From Cupriavidus nantongensis (lineage in GTDB: Bacteria > Pseudomonadota > Gammaproteobacteria > Burkholderiales > Burkholderiaceae): a stretch of 64,000 nucleotides of DNA. How positions within the stretch are numbered: position 1 is the first letter of the stretch; every line of letters starts with the position of its first letter. The position numbers and the translations under genes are program-made. Shown piece by piece: positions 37,113 through 44,669 of the stretch. Under the pieces are notes generated by a model. The model was not told where the DNA came from and ran no database searches. It saw only the letters and a list, made by a program, of their open reading frames with translations. Location: positions 2,658,967 through 2,722,966 of the forward strand of contig NZ_CP014844.1 in assembly GCF_001598055.1 (NCBI RefSeq), written 5' to 3'.

Positions 37113-37592
37113 ATGAAAGCTCGGACATGGATGATGGCGTGGCTTGCCTGCACGGCGCTGGCAAGCGGTGCGGCAGTGGCGCAGGGCGCCGGCGGTGCTG
37201 GCGGTGCTGGCGGTGCTGGCGGCGGCTCGGGCGGCAGTTCCGGCGGCGGCAGCGCCGGCACGGGCCCGTCGGGAACGACCGGCACGCCGGGCAGCCCGGG
37301 TACGCCCGGCACCGGCACCAGCATGACCGATGGCGGCGGCAAGGCTGCCAGTGGCGACACGCACGGCAGCTCGCGCTCGTCGGCCGGCAAGCGGCACGGC
37401 ACCGACGCGGGCGCCGGCCGCGCGGCGGGGGCATCGGGCGTGGCCGCGCCATCCGGCTCGACCGGCTCACCGTCCGTGACCGGGTCGGGAACCACGCGTA
37501 GCGGCGGAATGGACGCGCCGAGCACGGGCACGGGCGGTACCGGCACGACCGGGCCGTCGGGTGGTGCGCCTGGAACCGGCATGGGCCGCTGA
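37113..37592 (+). CDS. Secreted Gly/Ser-rich low-complexity protein
   Basis: 159 aa. Signal peptide of about 25 residues (MKARTWMMAWLACTALASGAAVAQ, cleavage after AVAQ or before), then an almost entirely Gly/Ser/Thr/Pro/Ala-rich chain with runs such as GAGGAGGAGGGSGGSSGG and GTPGSPGTPGTGT. Good ribosome site AAGGAG 8 bp before the ATG. No catalytic domain. It could be an exported structural or surface polymer; no function is claimed. The 254 bp upstream show nothing else. Confidence 0.65.
   Translation: MKARTWMMAWLACTALASGAAVAQGAGGAGGAGGAGGGSGGSSGGGSAGTGPSGTTGTPGSPGTPGTGTSMTDGGGKAASGDTHGSSRSSAGKRHGTDAGAGRAAGASGVAAPSGSTGSPSVTGSGTTRSGGMDAPSTGTGGTGTTGPSGGAPGTGMGR
37191..37217. repeat. 9-bp tandem repeat in Gly-rich gene
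   Basis: Three copies of GGCGGTGCT, encoding repeated GlyGlyAla, then a GGC-rich run. A slippage-prone coding tract. Confidence 0.75.
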
Positions 37593-37649
37593 GCGCGCTG
37601 ACTGAGCGCGCCAACTGACGGGACAGCAGCACGGGCGCGGCGCCGCCGT

Positions 37650-40600
37650 CTAGAACGGCGCCGCGAACGTCAGCCGCACGCCCTGCTGCAGCCCGCCCAT
37701 GCCGACCATCACGTTGTAGTCGAGTCCAAACGTCATCGAGCGCGTGCGCAGCTTGCCGCCCAGCCCCAGCTGCAGGCGGTCGCGCCCGTATGGCGCGTTG
37801 ACCACCGTGTAAGCAGGGCCGGTGCCGGCAAGGTCCGCGTACGCCAGCCCGGCCCCGCTCTGGCCGCTGAAATCATGCTGGTACTCCAGCCGCGCGAACG
37901 GCAGGAACAGCCCCCATCGCGTCGAGGTGGCGTATTCCGTGCGCAGCCCGAGCGTGCCGGACACCGTGGTCACGGTCTGGCCGAAATACTTCAGCGCGCT
38001 GAAGCCGGCGCCGGTCTCGGTGAACGGATCGAGCGTGCTGTCGGACACCGAGAGCCGTCCGTACGGCGAGACCAGCCAGGCCTCGCTCCGATACTCGTAT
38101 CCCGCCGACAGCGAGGCAAAGATCTGGTGTCCGTCGCGCTTGCCGTAGGCGAACGCGCTTTCGTCGCCCACCCAGCGGCGCGAATCGAAACTGAGCGAGC
38201 CGTAGCCGGCGACGCCGTCGATAAACAGCGACGGCTGCGGCCGGTAGCTGCCGTACAGCGCGGCGCTGAAACTGTCCGCCGTGCTGCGCGTGCCGGCCGA
38301 GCCGATGTCGGTGCTGTCGCGGCCATAGCCGAAGCCGATGCCGAGCGTGAGCTGGTCGGAGAAGCGATAGTCGGCCCCGGCGGTCACGCCACCCGTGGTG
38401 AAGCGGAAGCCCGAGCGCTGCGTGCCCGCATTGGCGAAGCCGAAATCGACGGTGCCCGCGGTCCAGAACGCCAGGCGCGCGTCGTCGGTGTCGTCCGCGC
38501 CAGCCGCGTCGGCGCCGCTGCCGGGGTCAGCGCCGCCGGGCAGGTCCGGGGCGTTGCCGGTGCCAGCGCCGGGCTCGCCGGTCGCGCGCGCGGCACGGGA
38601 GCCGGTCGCGGGGTCGGGCCCGCGTCCGCGCTGGCCTGCCGAGGCCGTGCCGCGCAGGCAGGCATCGCGCGCGGCGAAGCCTTCGACCGCCTGGCAGCGC
38701 TCCGGGTCCGCCTGGGCGCGCGGCATCACCACCGAGATCTGGTTGCCTGACGGCGCCCTGCCCTTGCCGTGCAGCGCCTCCAGGCGCTGGTTGTAGTTGG
38801 CGATCTGCGCGGTGGCGAAGCGCCGCGCCGCCTGGATCTGGGCATTGACCAGCCCCACCACGTCAGGGTCGGTGGACGGATCCCGGCGCGCCGCCACGGC
38901 CACCTGGATCAGCGCCGGCGACGACGTCGCCACGGCATTGCTGAGCGTATAGGTCACCACCGCGGTGCCGGCGAATGTCGCCGCCGGGACGAAGTTAACG
39001 GTGTAGGCGGTGGCGGCGGGCTGCTTGCTGTCGGCGGCCGGCGTCTTCGGCGCGGCGCCGGCGACGGTGGCGGTGCCGGCCTCGGCGGGCACCACCGATA
39101 CGATCGCGGCGCCGGTAAACGGCCCGCCGCTGGCACCCTCGGTCACGTCGACATCGACGGGCCGGCCCGCCAGCGTCGACACCTGCTTCTGCGCCACCGG
39201 CACCGGCACCGCATTGACCGTGACGGTCACCGGCACCGGCGCCGAGGTCCCCGCGCTGTTGACCAGCGCATACGTGAACGTGATCGGGCCCGACGCGGTC
39301 GGCACCGGCGTATAGACGATGTCCAGTCCGTTCACCACGGCGCTGCCGCTGCCCGGTGGCGTGACGATATTGACGCCGGAGAAGGGACCGTTGGCGGCGT
39401 TGGCGGCGGCATGGATCGTCACCGGCGCATTCGACAGCGTGGTCACCGCCACCGGCGGCGCCGAAGGCATGCCCTGCCCCGTCGCCAGCGTATAGACACG
39501 GCTGATGCTGTACGGGGCGCCGGTGCCGGTGCTGCTGTCGGTCACGCGCACCGTGAAGGTATGCGTGCCGGCCGTCGGCGGCGTACCGCTGAGCACACCG
39601 GTGGACGGGTTCAGCGACAGCCCGGCCGGCAGGGTTCCGGCCGCCACGGCAAAGGTGTAGGGCGCGGTGCCGCCGCCCGCCGTAAACGCCTGGCTGTACG
39701 CCACCCCTGTCACCGGCGCCGGCAGCGACGCGGGCGACAGGCTCAGCGCCGGCGCGCTCACGGTCAGCGTGTAGGCCTGGCTGCCGACATAGGGGCCGGT
39801 GCCGGTGCTGCTATCGGTGGCGCGCACGGTGAAGTTGTAGGTGCCGCCGCCGGTCGGCGTGCCCGACAGCACGCCGGCCGGCGACAGCGACATGCCGGCG
39901 GGCAAGGCGCCCGCCGAGACCGCGAACGTGTACGGCGCCGTGCCGCTGGCGGCTGTAAGGACCTGGCGGTAGGCCGCGGCGACGGTCGCCTGCGGCAGCG
40001 TGGCCGGATTGATGACGATGGTCGGCGCGCCGATCGCAAGGCTGTACGCGCGGCTTCCCGTAAAGCCCTGGCTGTCGGTCGCCTGGACGGCGAAGTTGTA
40101 GGTGCCGCCGGCCACCGCGGTACCGGCAATAGCGCCGGTACTGCTGTTCAGCGTCAGGCCGGGCGGCAAGGCGCCCGCGACCAGGCTGTAGGTGTAGGGC
40201 GCGGTGCCGCCGGTCGCCGTCACGCTCTGGCTGTACGCGACGCCCAGCGCGGGATTGGCCAGCGTCGCGGGTGCCAGCGTGACCGTTGGCGCGGCGATGG
40301 TCAGCGTATAGGCGCCGGCCACGCTGTACGGCCCCGTTCCCGTGCTGCTGTCGTTGGCCTGGATGGTGAACGACACGGTGCCCGCCGTGCGCGGCGTACC
40401 GGACAGCACGCCGCTCGCGCTGTTGAACGCCAGCCCGGACGGCATGGTGCCGCCATTGACCGTGATCGAGTAGGAATACGGGCCGGTGCCGCCGCTCGCG
40501 GTGAAGGCCTGGCTGAACGGCGTGCCTGCCGCCGCGCTCAGCACGCCGGGCGCCGGCGACAGGCTCATCGCGGCCCCGCCCAGCACCAGCGACAGCATGC

Positions 40601-41825
40601 CGCTGGTGACGCTGAACGGCCCGGTTCCCGTGCTGCTGTCAGTGGCTCGCACGGTGAAGTTGAAGGTGCCGCCAGCCGTCGGCGTCCCCACCAGCAAACC
40701 CGAAGCAGACAGCGTCATGCCGGGCGGCAACGAACCCGACGCCACCGCATAGGTGTACGGCCCCGTTCCGCCCGTGGCAGCCGCGAGCGAGTGGCTGTAG
40801 GCCCCGCCCACCGAGCCCGGCGGCGGCGATGCCGGCGCGTAGATGAGATTCGGGTTCGTCACCGTAATCGTCACGGTGGCGGGGGCGGACGTGCCGGAAG
40901 CGTTGGTGGCCGTATAGGTGAAGCTGTCCGGTCCGGCGTAGGACGAGATCGGCGTATAGGTGATCGACGTACCGCTGGCGATCGCCGTGCCGTGGCCGGG
41001 CGGCGACGCCACGCTGACGCTGGCGGCCGCGCCGCCGGTGAGGTTCAGCGTGATGGGGTTGCCGGCGCTGCCATACGCCACGGTGGCGCTGACGTTGTTG
41101 GCCACCGGGGGCGCCGAGACATAGTTGAACCGGCCGGCGGCGCTGATGGCGCTGGTGCCGCCGGCAGTGGTCACGGTCACGTCGACGGTGCCAGCGGCGC
41201 CCGCCGGCGCGGTGGCGCTCAGCGAGGTCGGGCTGTTGACCACGAACGATGCGGCCGCGGCGCCGAACCTGACCGCGGTCACGCCGCCAAAGTTTGTGCC
41301 GGTAACGGTCACGGCGGTGCCGCCGCTGGCCGGGCCGGACGAAGGCGTCACGCCGGTCACGGTCGGCGGGCCGGCCGCGACGTTGAAGTACACCGTCCCG
41401 GCGGGCGACCAGCTCGCGCCATTGTCGCTGGTATAGAAGACAGCGCTGTCGGTGCCGATGAAACCGGCGGGCGGCGTGTAGACAAAGCCGTTCTCGTTCT
41501 GTCCGTTCGGCAGGTTGCCGTTGTAGACATGGAGCGTGCCGCCCTGGGCAGTTGGCGTCGACTGAGTGGATGCGCCGTAGTTGCCGTTGCCGATGGCGTC
41601 ATAGGCGATGCCGAACTGGTTCGGATCGCAGGCGGTGTAATCCGCGGCGGTGAAGGCATAGACCTTCTGCTGGTTGGACGTGGCGGCGATGTTCAGCGTG
41701 CACGAGACGGCAAATGCCGGCGCCGGCGCCCCCAGCAGCAAACCCAGACACAGTGCCACCAGCACCGATCCGAACCCGCAACGCCAGCCCCGCCACCACC
41801 GATGGACTCGTACGACGGCCCCCAC
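37650..41825 (-). CDS. Autotransporter with tandem Ig-like repeats
   Basis: About 1391 aa from the GTG at 41825. Order: signal peptide (RGWRCGFGSVLVALCLGLLL ending PAFA), N-terminal region with SCTLNI, IPT/TIG-like domain (PSSGPASGGTAVTVTGTNFG), a short Ig-like segment, six tandem putative-Ig (He_PIG) repeats of about 85-90 residues, two further Ig-like repeats, a linker, and a C-terminal 12-strand autotransporter beta barrel ending in Phe. It should be translocated through its own barrel and displayed on the cell surface, for adhesion or matrix attachment. In-frame sequence continues to a TTG at 42137, but that extension is not signal-like; the GTG is my choice, with moderate certainty. Confidence 0.85.
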   Translation of the reverse strand: MGAVVRVHRWWRGWRCGFGSVLVALCLGLLLGAPAPAFAVSCTLNIAATSNQQKVYAFTAADYTACDPNQFGIAYDAIGNGNYGASTQSTPTAQGGTLHVYNGNLPNGQNENGFVYTPPAGFIGTDSAVFYTSDNGASWSPAGTVYFNVAAGPPTVTGVTPSSGPASGGTAVTVTGTNFGGVTAVRFGAAAASFVVNSPTSLSATAPAGAAGTVDVTVTTAGGTSAISAAGRFNYVSAPPVANNVSATVAYGSAGNPITLNLTGGAAASVSVASPPGHGTAIASGTSITYTPISSYAGPDSFTYTATNASGTSAPATVTITVTNPNLIYAPASPPPGSVGGAYSHSLAAATGGTGPYTYAVASGSLPPGMTLSASGLLVGTPTAGGTFNFTVRATDSSTGTGPFSVTSGMLSLVLGGAAMSLSPAPGVLSAAAGTPFSQAFTASGGTGPYSYSITVNGGTMPSGLAFNSASGVLSGTPRTAGTVSFTIQANDSSTGTGPYSVAGAYTLTIAAPTVTLAPATLANPALGVAYSQSVTATGGTAPYTYSLVAGALPPGLTLNSSTGAIAGTAVAGGTYNFAVQATDSQGFTGSRAYSLAIGAPTIVINPATLPQATVAAAYRQVLTAASGTAPYTFAVSAGALPAGMSLSPAGVLSGTPTGGGTYNFTVRATDSSTGTGPYVGSQAYTLTVSAPALSLSPASLPAPVTGVAYSQAFTAGGGTAPYTFAVAAGTLPAGLSLNPSTGVLSGTPPTAGTHTFTVRVTDSSTGTGAPYSISRVYTLATGQGMPSAPPVAVTTLSNAPVTIHAAANAANGPFSGVNIVTPPGSGSAVVNGLDIVYTPVPTASGPITFTYALVNSAGTSAPVPVTVTVNAVPVPVAQKQVSTLAGRPVDVDVTEGASGGPFTGAAIVSVVPAEAGTATVAGAAPKTPAADSKQPAATAYTVNFVPAATFAGTAVVTYTLSNAVATSSPALIQVAVAARRDPSTDPDVVGLVNAQIQAARRFATAQIANYNQRLEALHGKGRAPSGNQISVVMPRAQADPERCQAVEGFAARDACLRGTASAGQRGRGPDPATGSRAARATGEPGAGTGNAPDLPGGADPGSGADAAGADDTDDARLAFWTAGTVDFGFANAGTQRSGFRFTTGGVTAGADYRFSDQLTLGIGFGYGRDSTDIGSAGTRSTADSFSAALYGSYRPQPSLFIDGVAGYGSLSFDSRRWVGDESAFAYGKRDGHQIFASLSAGYEYRSEAWLVSPYGRLSVSDSTLDPFTETGAGFSALKYFGQTVTTVSGTLGLRTEYATSTRWGLFLPFARLEYQHDFSGQSGAGLAYADLAGTGPAYTVVNAPYGRDRLQLGLGGKLRTRSMTFGLDYNVMVGMGGLQQGVRLTFAAPF
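39481..40830. repeat. Tandem Ig-like coding repeats, period about 260 bp
   Basis: Six in-frame repeats in the autotransporter gene, each carrying GTAPYTF/GTGPYTY, LPAG(L/M)SL, GVLSGTP and (D)SSTGTGP(Y). DNA copies are diverged but share blocks such as CCGGTGCTGCT and GCGCACGGTGAAG. Recombination between copies could change repeat number. Confidence 0.85.
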
Positions 41826-42221
41826 CGTCCGCCCCGCGCGCTCAGCGCCGGCGCAACCCCTGGCTTGTCCTGACACCCGATTTCTCCCGACACCCGCGGC
41901 TTGCGGCGGGCAGCCATTGCCGTCGTCGAGCGCGGCGCGCCGATGCTTGGCCGGGCGCGTCTCGGGACTGGCGTTGTTATTTTTGTTGACTTTCCGCCGG
42001 CATCGCCAACACTTCGGTCTGTCTGTGAATCGCGCGGGATGGGCTGCGGAACGGGCCGCAATAGTGACGCGGCCCGGTGCAGAAAATACGTCAAATCGAT
42101 CAATACGTAATTGATCAAATTTGATACGAGATATCAAATTTAATTAAATCAGTGTTGTTGCGACGCCGTTGGCAGGGACGCGCCGCATCTTTTGGGTGTT
42201 GTTCAACCGGGGAGGCAGATC
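41826..42221. other. 396-bp divergent region with AT-rich promoter island
   Basis: Lies between the autotransporter start (minus) and the first tail-collar gene (plus). The 41826-42040 part can be read in frame with the autotransporter but resembles no signal sequence. From 42040 to 42160 the base composition drops sharply to AT-rich, with several inverted repeats; promoters for both genes probably sit here. Confidence 0.5.
42117..42141. promoter_or_regulatory. 25-bp inverted repeat in divergent promoter region
   Basis: AAATTTGAT (42117-42125) and ATCAAATTT (42133-42141) are perfect 9-bp arms with a 7-bp spacer, in the AT-rich island between the divergent genes. Next to it is TTGATCAA, a further palindrome. 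Suitable as an operator for a dimer or a nucleoid-protein site. Confidence 0.5.
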
Positions 42222-42770
42222 TTGGACCAGTATCTGGGGGAAATCCGGCTGTGCGCGTTCGCGTTTGCGCCGAAGGGCTGGGCGCTGTGCGACGGCGCCT
42301 TGTTGCCCATCGCGCAGAACCAGGCGCTGTTCAGCCTGCTCGGCACTCAATACGGCGGCAACGGCACCACCAATTTCGCCTTGCCCGACCTGCGCGGCCG
42401 CACGCCGATGCACCGCGATCCCGACGGCATCGCACAGGGCCAGATGGCGGGGGTCGAGGCGGTCACGCTGACCACCGCGCAGGTGCCAGCCCACACCCAT
42501 CCGTTCAACGTCTCTTCCAGCCCGGCGACGGCGCTGAATGTCGGCATATCGCAAGACCGCATGCTGGCGGCCAGCAACCTCTACAACCCCAACGATCCGT
42601 CGATCTCGGGCCCGGGCGAGCTGTTGTACGGCACGCCTGACTCGCTCACGCCATGGCTGGACGAGGCCTGCGGCAGCACCGGCGGCGGGCAGCCGCACGA
42701 CAACATGCAGCCGTCGCTGGTGCTGAACTACATCATTTCGCTGGCCGGCATCTACCCGAGCCGGGGTTGA
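42222..42770 (+). CDS. Tail collar / microcystin-dependent-type protein
   Basis: 182 aa from a TTG start with a GGGGAGG ribosome site 6-7 bp upstream. The family pattern is plain: DQYLGEIRLCAFAFAPKGWA, CDGALLPIAQNQALFSLLGT, YGGNGTTNFALPDLRGR, TAHTHP-like VPAHTHPF, and the closing LVLNYIISLAGIYPS. Phage tail-collar domains form trimers at tail tips; in chromosomes without other phage genes they appear as secreted/structural MdpB-type proteins. No phage genes adjoin. It pairs with a second, broken copy downstream. Confidence 0.85.
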   Translation: MDQYLGEIRLCAFAFAPKGWALCDGALLPIAQNQALFSLLGTQYGGNGTTNFALPDLRGRTPMHRDPDGIAQGQMAGVEAVTLTTAQVPAHTHPFNVSSSPATALNVGISQDRMLAASNLYNPNDPSISGPGELLYGTPDSLTPWLDEACGSTGGGQPHDNMQPSLVLNYIISLAGIYPSRG

Positions 42771-42779
42771 GGAGACATC

Positions 42780-43205
42780 ATGGCGCAACCGTTCGTGGGT
42801 GAGATCCGCATGTTTGCAGGCAACTTCGCACCGGCGGGATGGCAGTTCTGCGCTGGCCAGACGCTCAGCATTGCCCAGTACGAGATGCTGTTCTCGCTGC
42901 TGGGCACTATCTACGGCGGCGACGGCACCACCACCTTCAGGCTGCCCGACCTGCGCGGCAACCTGCCGCTGGGCCAGGGCGCGGGGCCGGGACTGAGCGC
43001 CCGCACCATCGGCCAGGCCTTCGGCAGCCCGAACATCACGCTGCTGCCGGGCCAGATCCCCGGGCACACCCATCCGATCCAGGCGACCAACACCATGGCC
43101 TCGACGGTGACGCCGGGACCGGACGTGCTGCCTGGCACCACGCCGTCGCCCAACGCGTTCTACGACGCCGGCACCGCCAACCCGTGGAGGAGATTCGGCA
43201 GTTGA
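42780..43205 (+). pseudogene. Tail collar protein, C-terminally cut
   Basis: Begins normally (MAQPFVGEIRMFAGNFAPAG, YGGDGTTTFRLPDLRG, GQIPGHTHPI) and runs 10 bp after the preceding copy. After about residue 134 (FYDAGTAN) similarity to the family stops; the last residues PWRRFGS come from a different sequence and a stop follows at 43203. The missing part would be about 45 residues, with the HDNM...NYIISL end. The DNA beyond the break codes for an H-NS tail in another frame, showing a recombination or deletion joint at about 43180. Confidence 0.8.
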
Positions 43206-43411
43206 TGCAGGAGTACGACCTCAGCATTGAGGACATTGCGGGCAAGCCCAGTGTTGAGCCCGCTGCCCGCGCTGTTCCGACCAAGACGAAGGCCGCGCCG
43301 CCTCCGAGGTACCGCAACCCCAAGACGGGCCAGACCTGGTCGGGGCGCGGCCGGGCTCCCGCGTGGCTTGGCAAGAAGCCCGAGCGTTTCCTCATCGATC
43401 TCTTGTCCTGA
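43184..43411 (+). pseudogene. H-NS family nucleoid protein, C-terminal fragment
   Basis: From GTG 43184 the frame reads VEEIRQLMQEYDLSIEDIAG, then a basic linker and YRNPKTGQTWSGRGRAPAWL, the H-NS-type DNA-binding motif (TWSGRGRAP), ending LLS. About 75 codons remain of a protein of normally about 95-135; the N-terminal dimerisation helix has been lost at the junction with the tail-collar gene. It could still be translated from ATG 43205 (68 aa), giving a DNA-binding domain without its oligomeriser. Whether it is expressed is unknown. Confidence 0.8.
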
Positions 43412-43585
43412 ACGACAGGTTGGCGGGCGCGGCCGGTCCGCCCCCATTAGCCTAGCAAACTCGGCAGGCCGGACGTTCGGCGGCCACTGCGTAGGAAGTC
43501 CAAGGGGAAGAGCCGGGCAACGAGCCGGGGGCGGCGGCGCTGCCTGGCAATCAGGACGAAGGCAACGACAGCCGTGACGGCAGCG

Positions 43586-43681
43586 ATGACAGTAAAGACT
43601 GAGCGGGCGGACGCGATCCGCTGGATCCAGGCGCAGATGGACGACTATGGGCTCACCTTGGAAGACCTCGACGCGCGTCGT
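43586..43681 (+). pseudogene. Second H-NS-like fragment
   Basis: ATG 43586 then VKTERADAIRWIQAQMDDYG and LTLEDLDAR, the end of the H-NS oligomerisation helix and linker start. Similarity ends abruptly near 43681; the reading frame continues without recognisable content. The DNA-binding half is missing. It complements in kind, but does not continue, the fragment at 43184-43411. Confidence 0.65.
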
Positions 43682-43697
43682 GGGTTGTGTCGGTTAG

Positions 43698-43901
43698 CCC
43701 TGGTCACATCGCCACGGCGTTCTGGCGGCGAGTCATGCGCTCGCTGGACGCATGGACAAAGCGAAGGAGGCGATGCAGCGCCTGCGCACGCTCGATCCGT
43801 CACTCCGCGTCTCCAATCTCAAGGGCTGGCTTCCGATCCGTCGCCCAGAAGACCTGACCCAGTTTGCGGAGGGGCTGCGGCTGGCTGGATTGCCCGAGTG
43901 A
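43698..43901 (+). pseudogene. C-terminal remnant of a TPR/cyclase-like protein
   Basis: In the frame ending with the stop at 43899 the peptide reads AASHALAGRMDKAKEAMQRL, RTLDPSLRVSNL, RRPEDLTQFAEGLRLAGLPE. This is the typical end of TPR-containing adenylate cyclase/TolB-like regulator proteins (helix of AGR..EA, then RRPEDL..FAEGLR.AGLPE). Only about 65 codons remain, with no start; upstream is the H-NS fragment. Confidence 0.6.
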
Positions 43902-43948
43902 CTACGGCACGATTGCTCCATCGCCGATGGCGCATACCGGGCCGAGCA

Positions 43949-44029
43949 GAGCGCCGCTTCGAAGACAACCGAGTCGTGGCGGTTGGCACCGGTCACGGTC
44001 AGCGCCAAGGGAATGCCGCGGCGGTCTAG
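43949..44029 (-). mobile_element. IS5-family transposase remnant
   Basis: On the minus strand the peptide DRRGIPLALTVTGANRHDSV then VFEAAL matches the DDE transposase core of IS5-type elements (G.P....TGANRHD). It is broken within about 100 bp on both sides by stops and foreign sequence; no complete ends are seen. Confidence 0.65.
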
Positions 44030-44227
44030 GAAGAATGTTGATGCGGCTTTCGTCGAAAATTCGTTTCGGCCGATGACGCGACGCCGTCTCTCGGCGATCG
44101 AACGACCGGTTGCTGAGTGGAGCTGCCATACGAATGTCTCGGCGACGCATCGGAAGAAGGTCCCTTCATGGCCGGGAAGCGCCTTCCGTCAGCCGGAAGG
44201 CGGTCGGCCCAAACTGGGCCAAGGCGC

Positions 44228-44251
44228 GGCGATAAGGCACGATAACGCTGC
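44228..44251 (+). repeat. Left copy of 24-bp direct repeat
   Basis: Core GGCGATAAGGCACGATAACG, followed by CTG. Matches 58162-58185 at 22 of 24 positions in the same orientation, with weaker similarity continuing downstream (CTTA..GCA.TCA..AA.GT.GT). The two copies enclose 13.9 kb containing the ATPase, MocR and tcp genes. Confidence 0.65.
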
Positions 44252-44326
44252 CTTACAGCACTCATCTGAAAGTAGTGGTAGCGGATCTCCCAGGTCTTGC
44301 CCTTCTGGCTTCCCGGCGGGCGATGA

Positions 44327-44521
44327 TCAGCGCCAGAGGTGGCGCGCAAAGAACGTCAGGTGCGGTTGCGCCCAAGCGGCGTCGTACTGAATACCAGCGA
44401 TGCGGCAGTCGCCGATGGCTTCCTCGTTGGCAAAAGCATGATGCGCGAGGTAACGGTGGAGCGTCGCGTCGACGCCGCCGGCGCTCAGCTTCTCCTCGAG
44501 CTTGTCCGTTGGCTCTTGACA
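44327..44521 (-). pseudogene. Unidentified coding-like remnant
   Basis: One minus-strand frame is free of stops for about 64 codons and looks protein-like: QEPTDKLEEKLSAGGVDATL, HRYLAHHAFANEEAIGDCRI, AWAQPHLTFFARHLWR, then a stop. There is no start codon at a sensible place and a stop lies just upstream. I do not recognise the family; it may be the tail of a gene cut by the same events as its neighbours. Confidence 0.4.
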
Positions 44522-44621
44522 CCCCGATCGTCATGACGGATTACGCCACAAATCCGTGATGATGCCGCCCCATGACCTCAAGCTCGCCCTTTACGCGCGG
44601 CTGAGCGCCTTGTATCATTAC

Positions 44622-44669
44622 TTCTCACTAATTTTGAGAATTCTCATATCCCATGAGAACGGATGAGAA
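44622..44669. promoter_or_regulatory. Array of TGAGAA/TTCTCA hexamers over ATPase start
   Basis: TTCTCA at 44622, TGAGAATTCTCA (perfect 12-bp palindrome) at 44635-44646, TGAGAA at 44654-44659 and TGAGAA at 44664-44669. The last two overlap codons 1-6 of the ATPase gene. The first two form an inverted pair around CACTAATT. This dense clustering suggests autorepression or an unusual promoter. Confidence 0.5.

Noticed and set aside
39481-40830. CRISPR-like spacing of repeats
   Set aside because: The repeats are about 260 bp, diverged and translated in frame as Ig-like domains; no short palindromic repeats with spacers.
38769-41873. 1034-codon plus-strand frame over the autotransporter gene
   Set aside because: Arg/Gly-rich, no fold; the minus strand has clear signal peptide, Ig-like repeats and barrel.
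42222-43205. Prophage remnant suggested by the tail-collar genes
   Set aside because: No capsid, portal, terminase or lysis gene adjoins; this family is also widespread as chromosomal non-phage genes.
43586-44029. One continuous 151-codon gene starting with an H-NS-like segment
   Set aside because: Only the first 30 codons resemble H-NS; the rest is antisense-like to the IS5 piece and in the wrong frame for the TPR tail.
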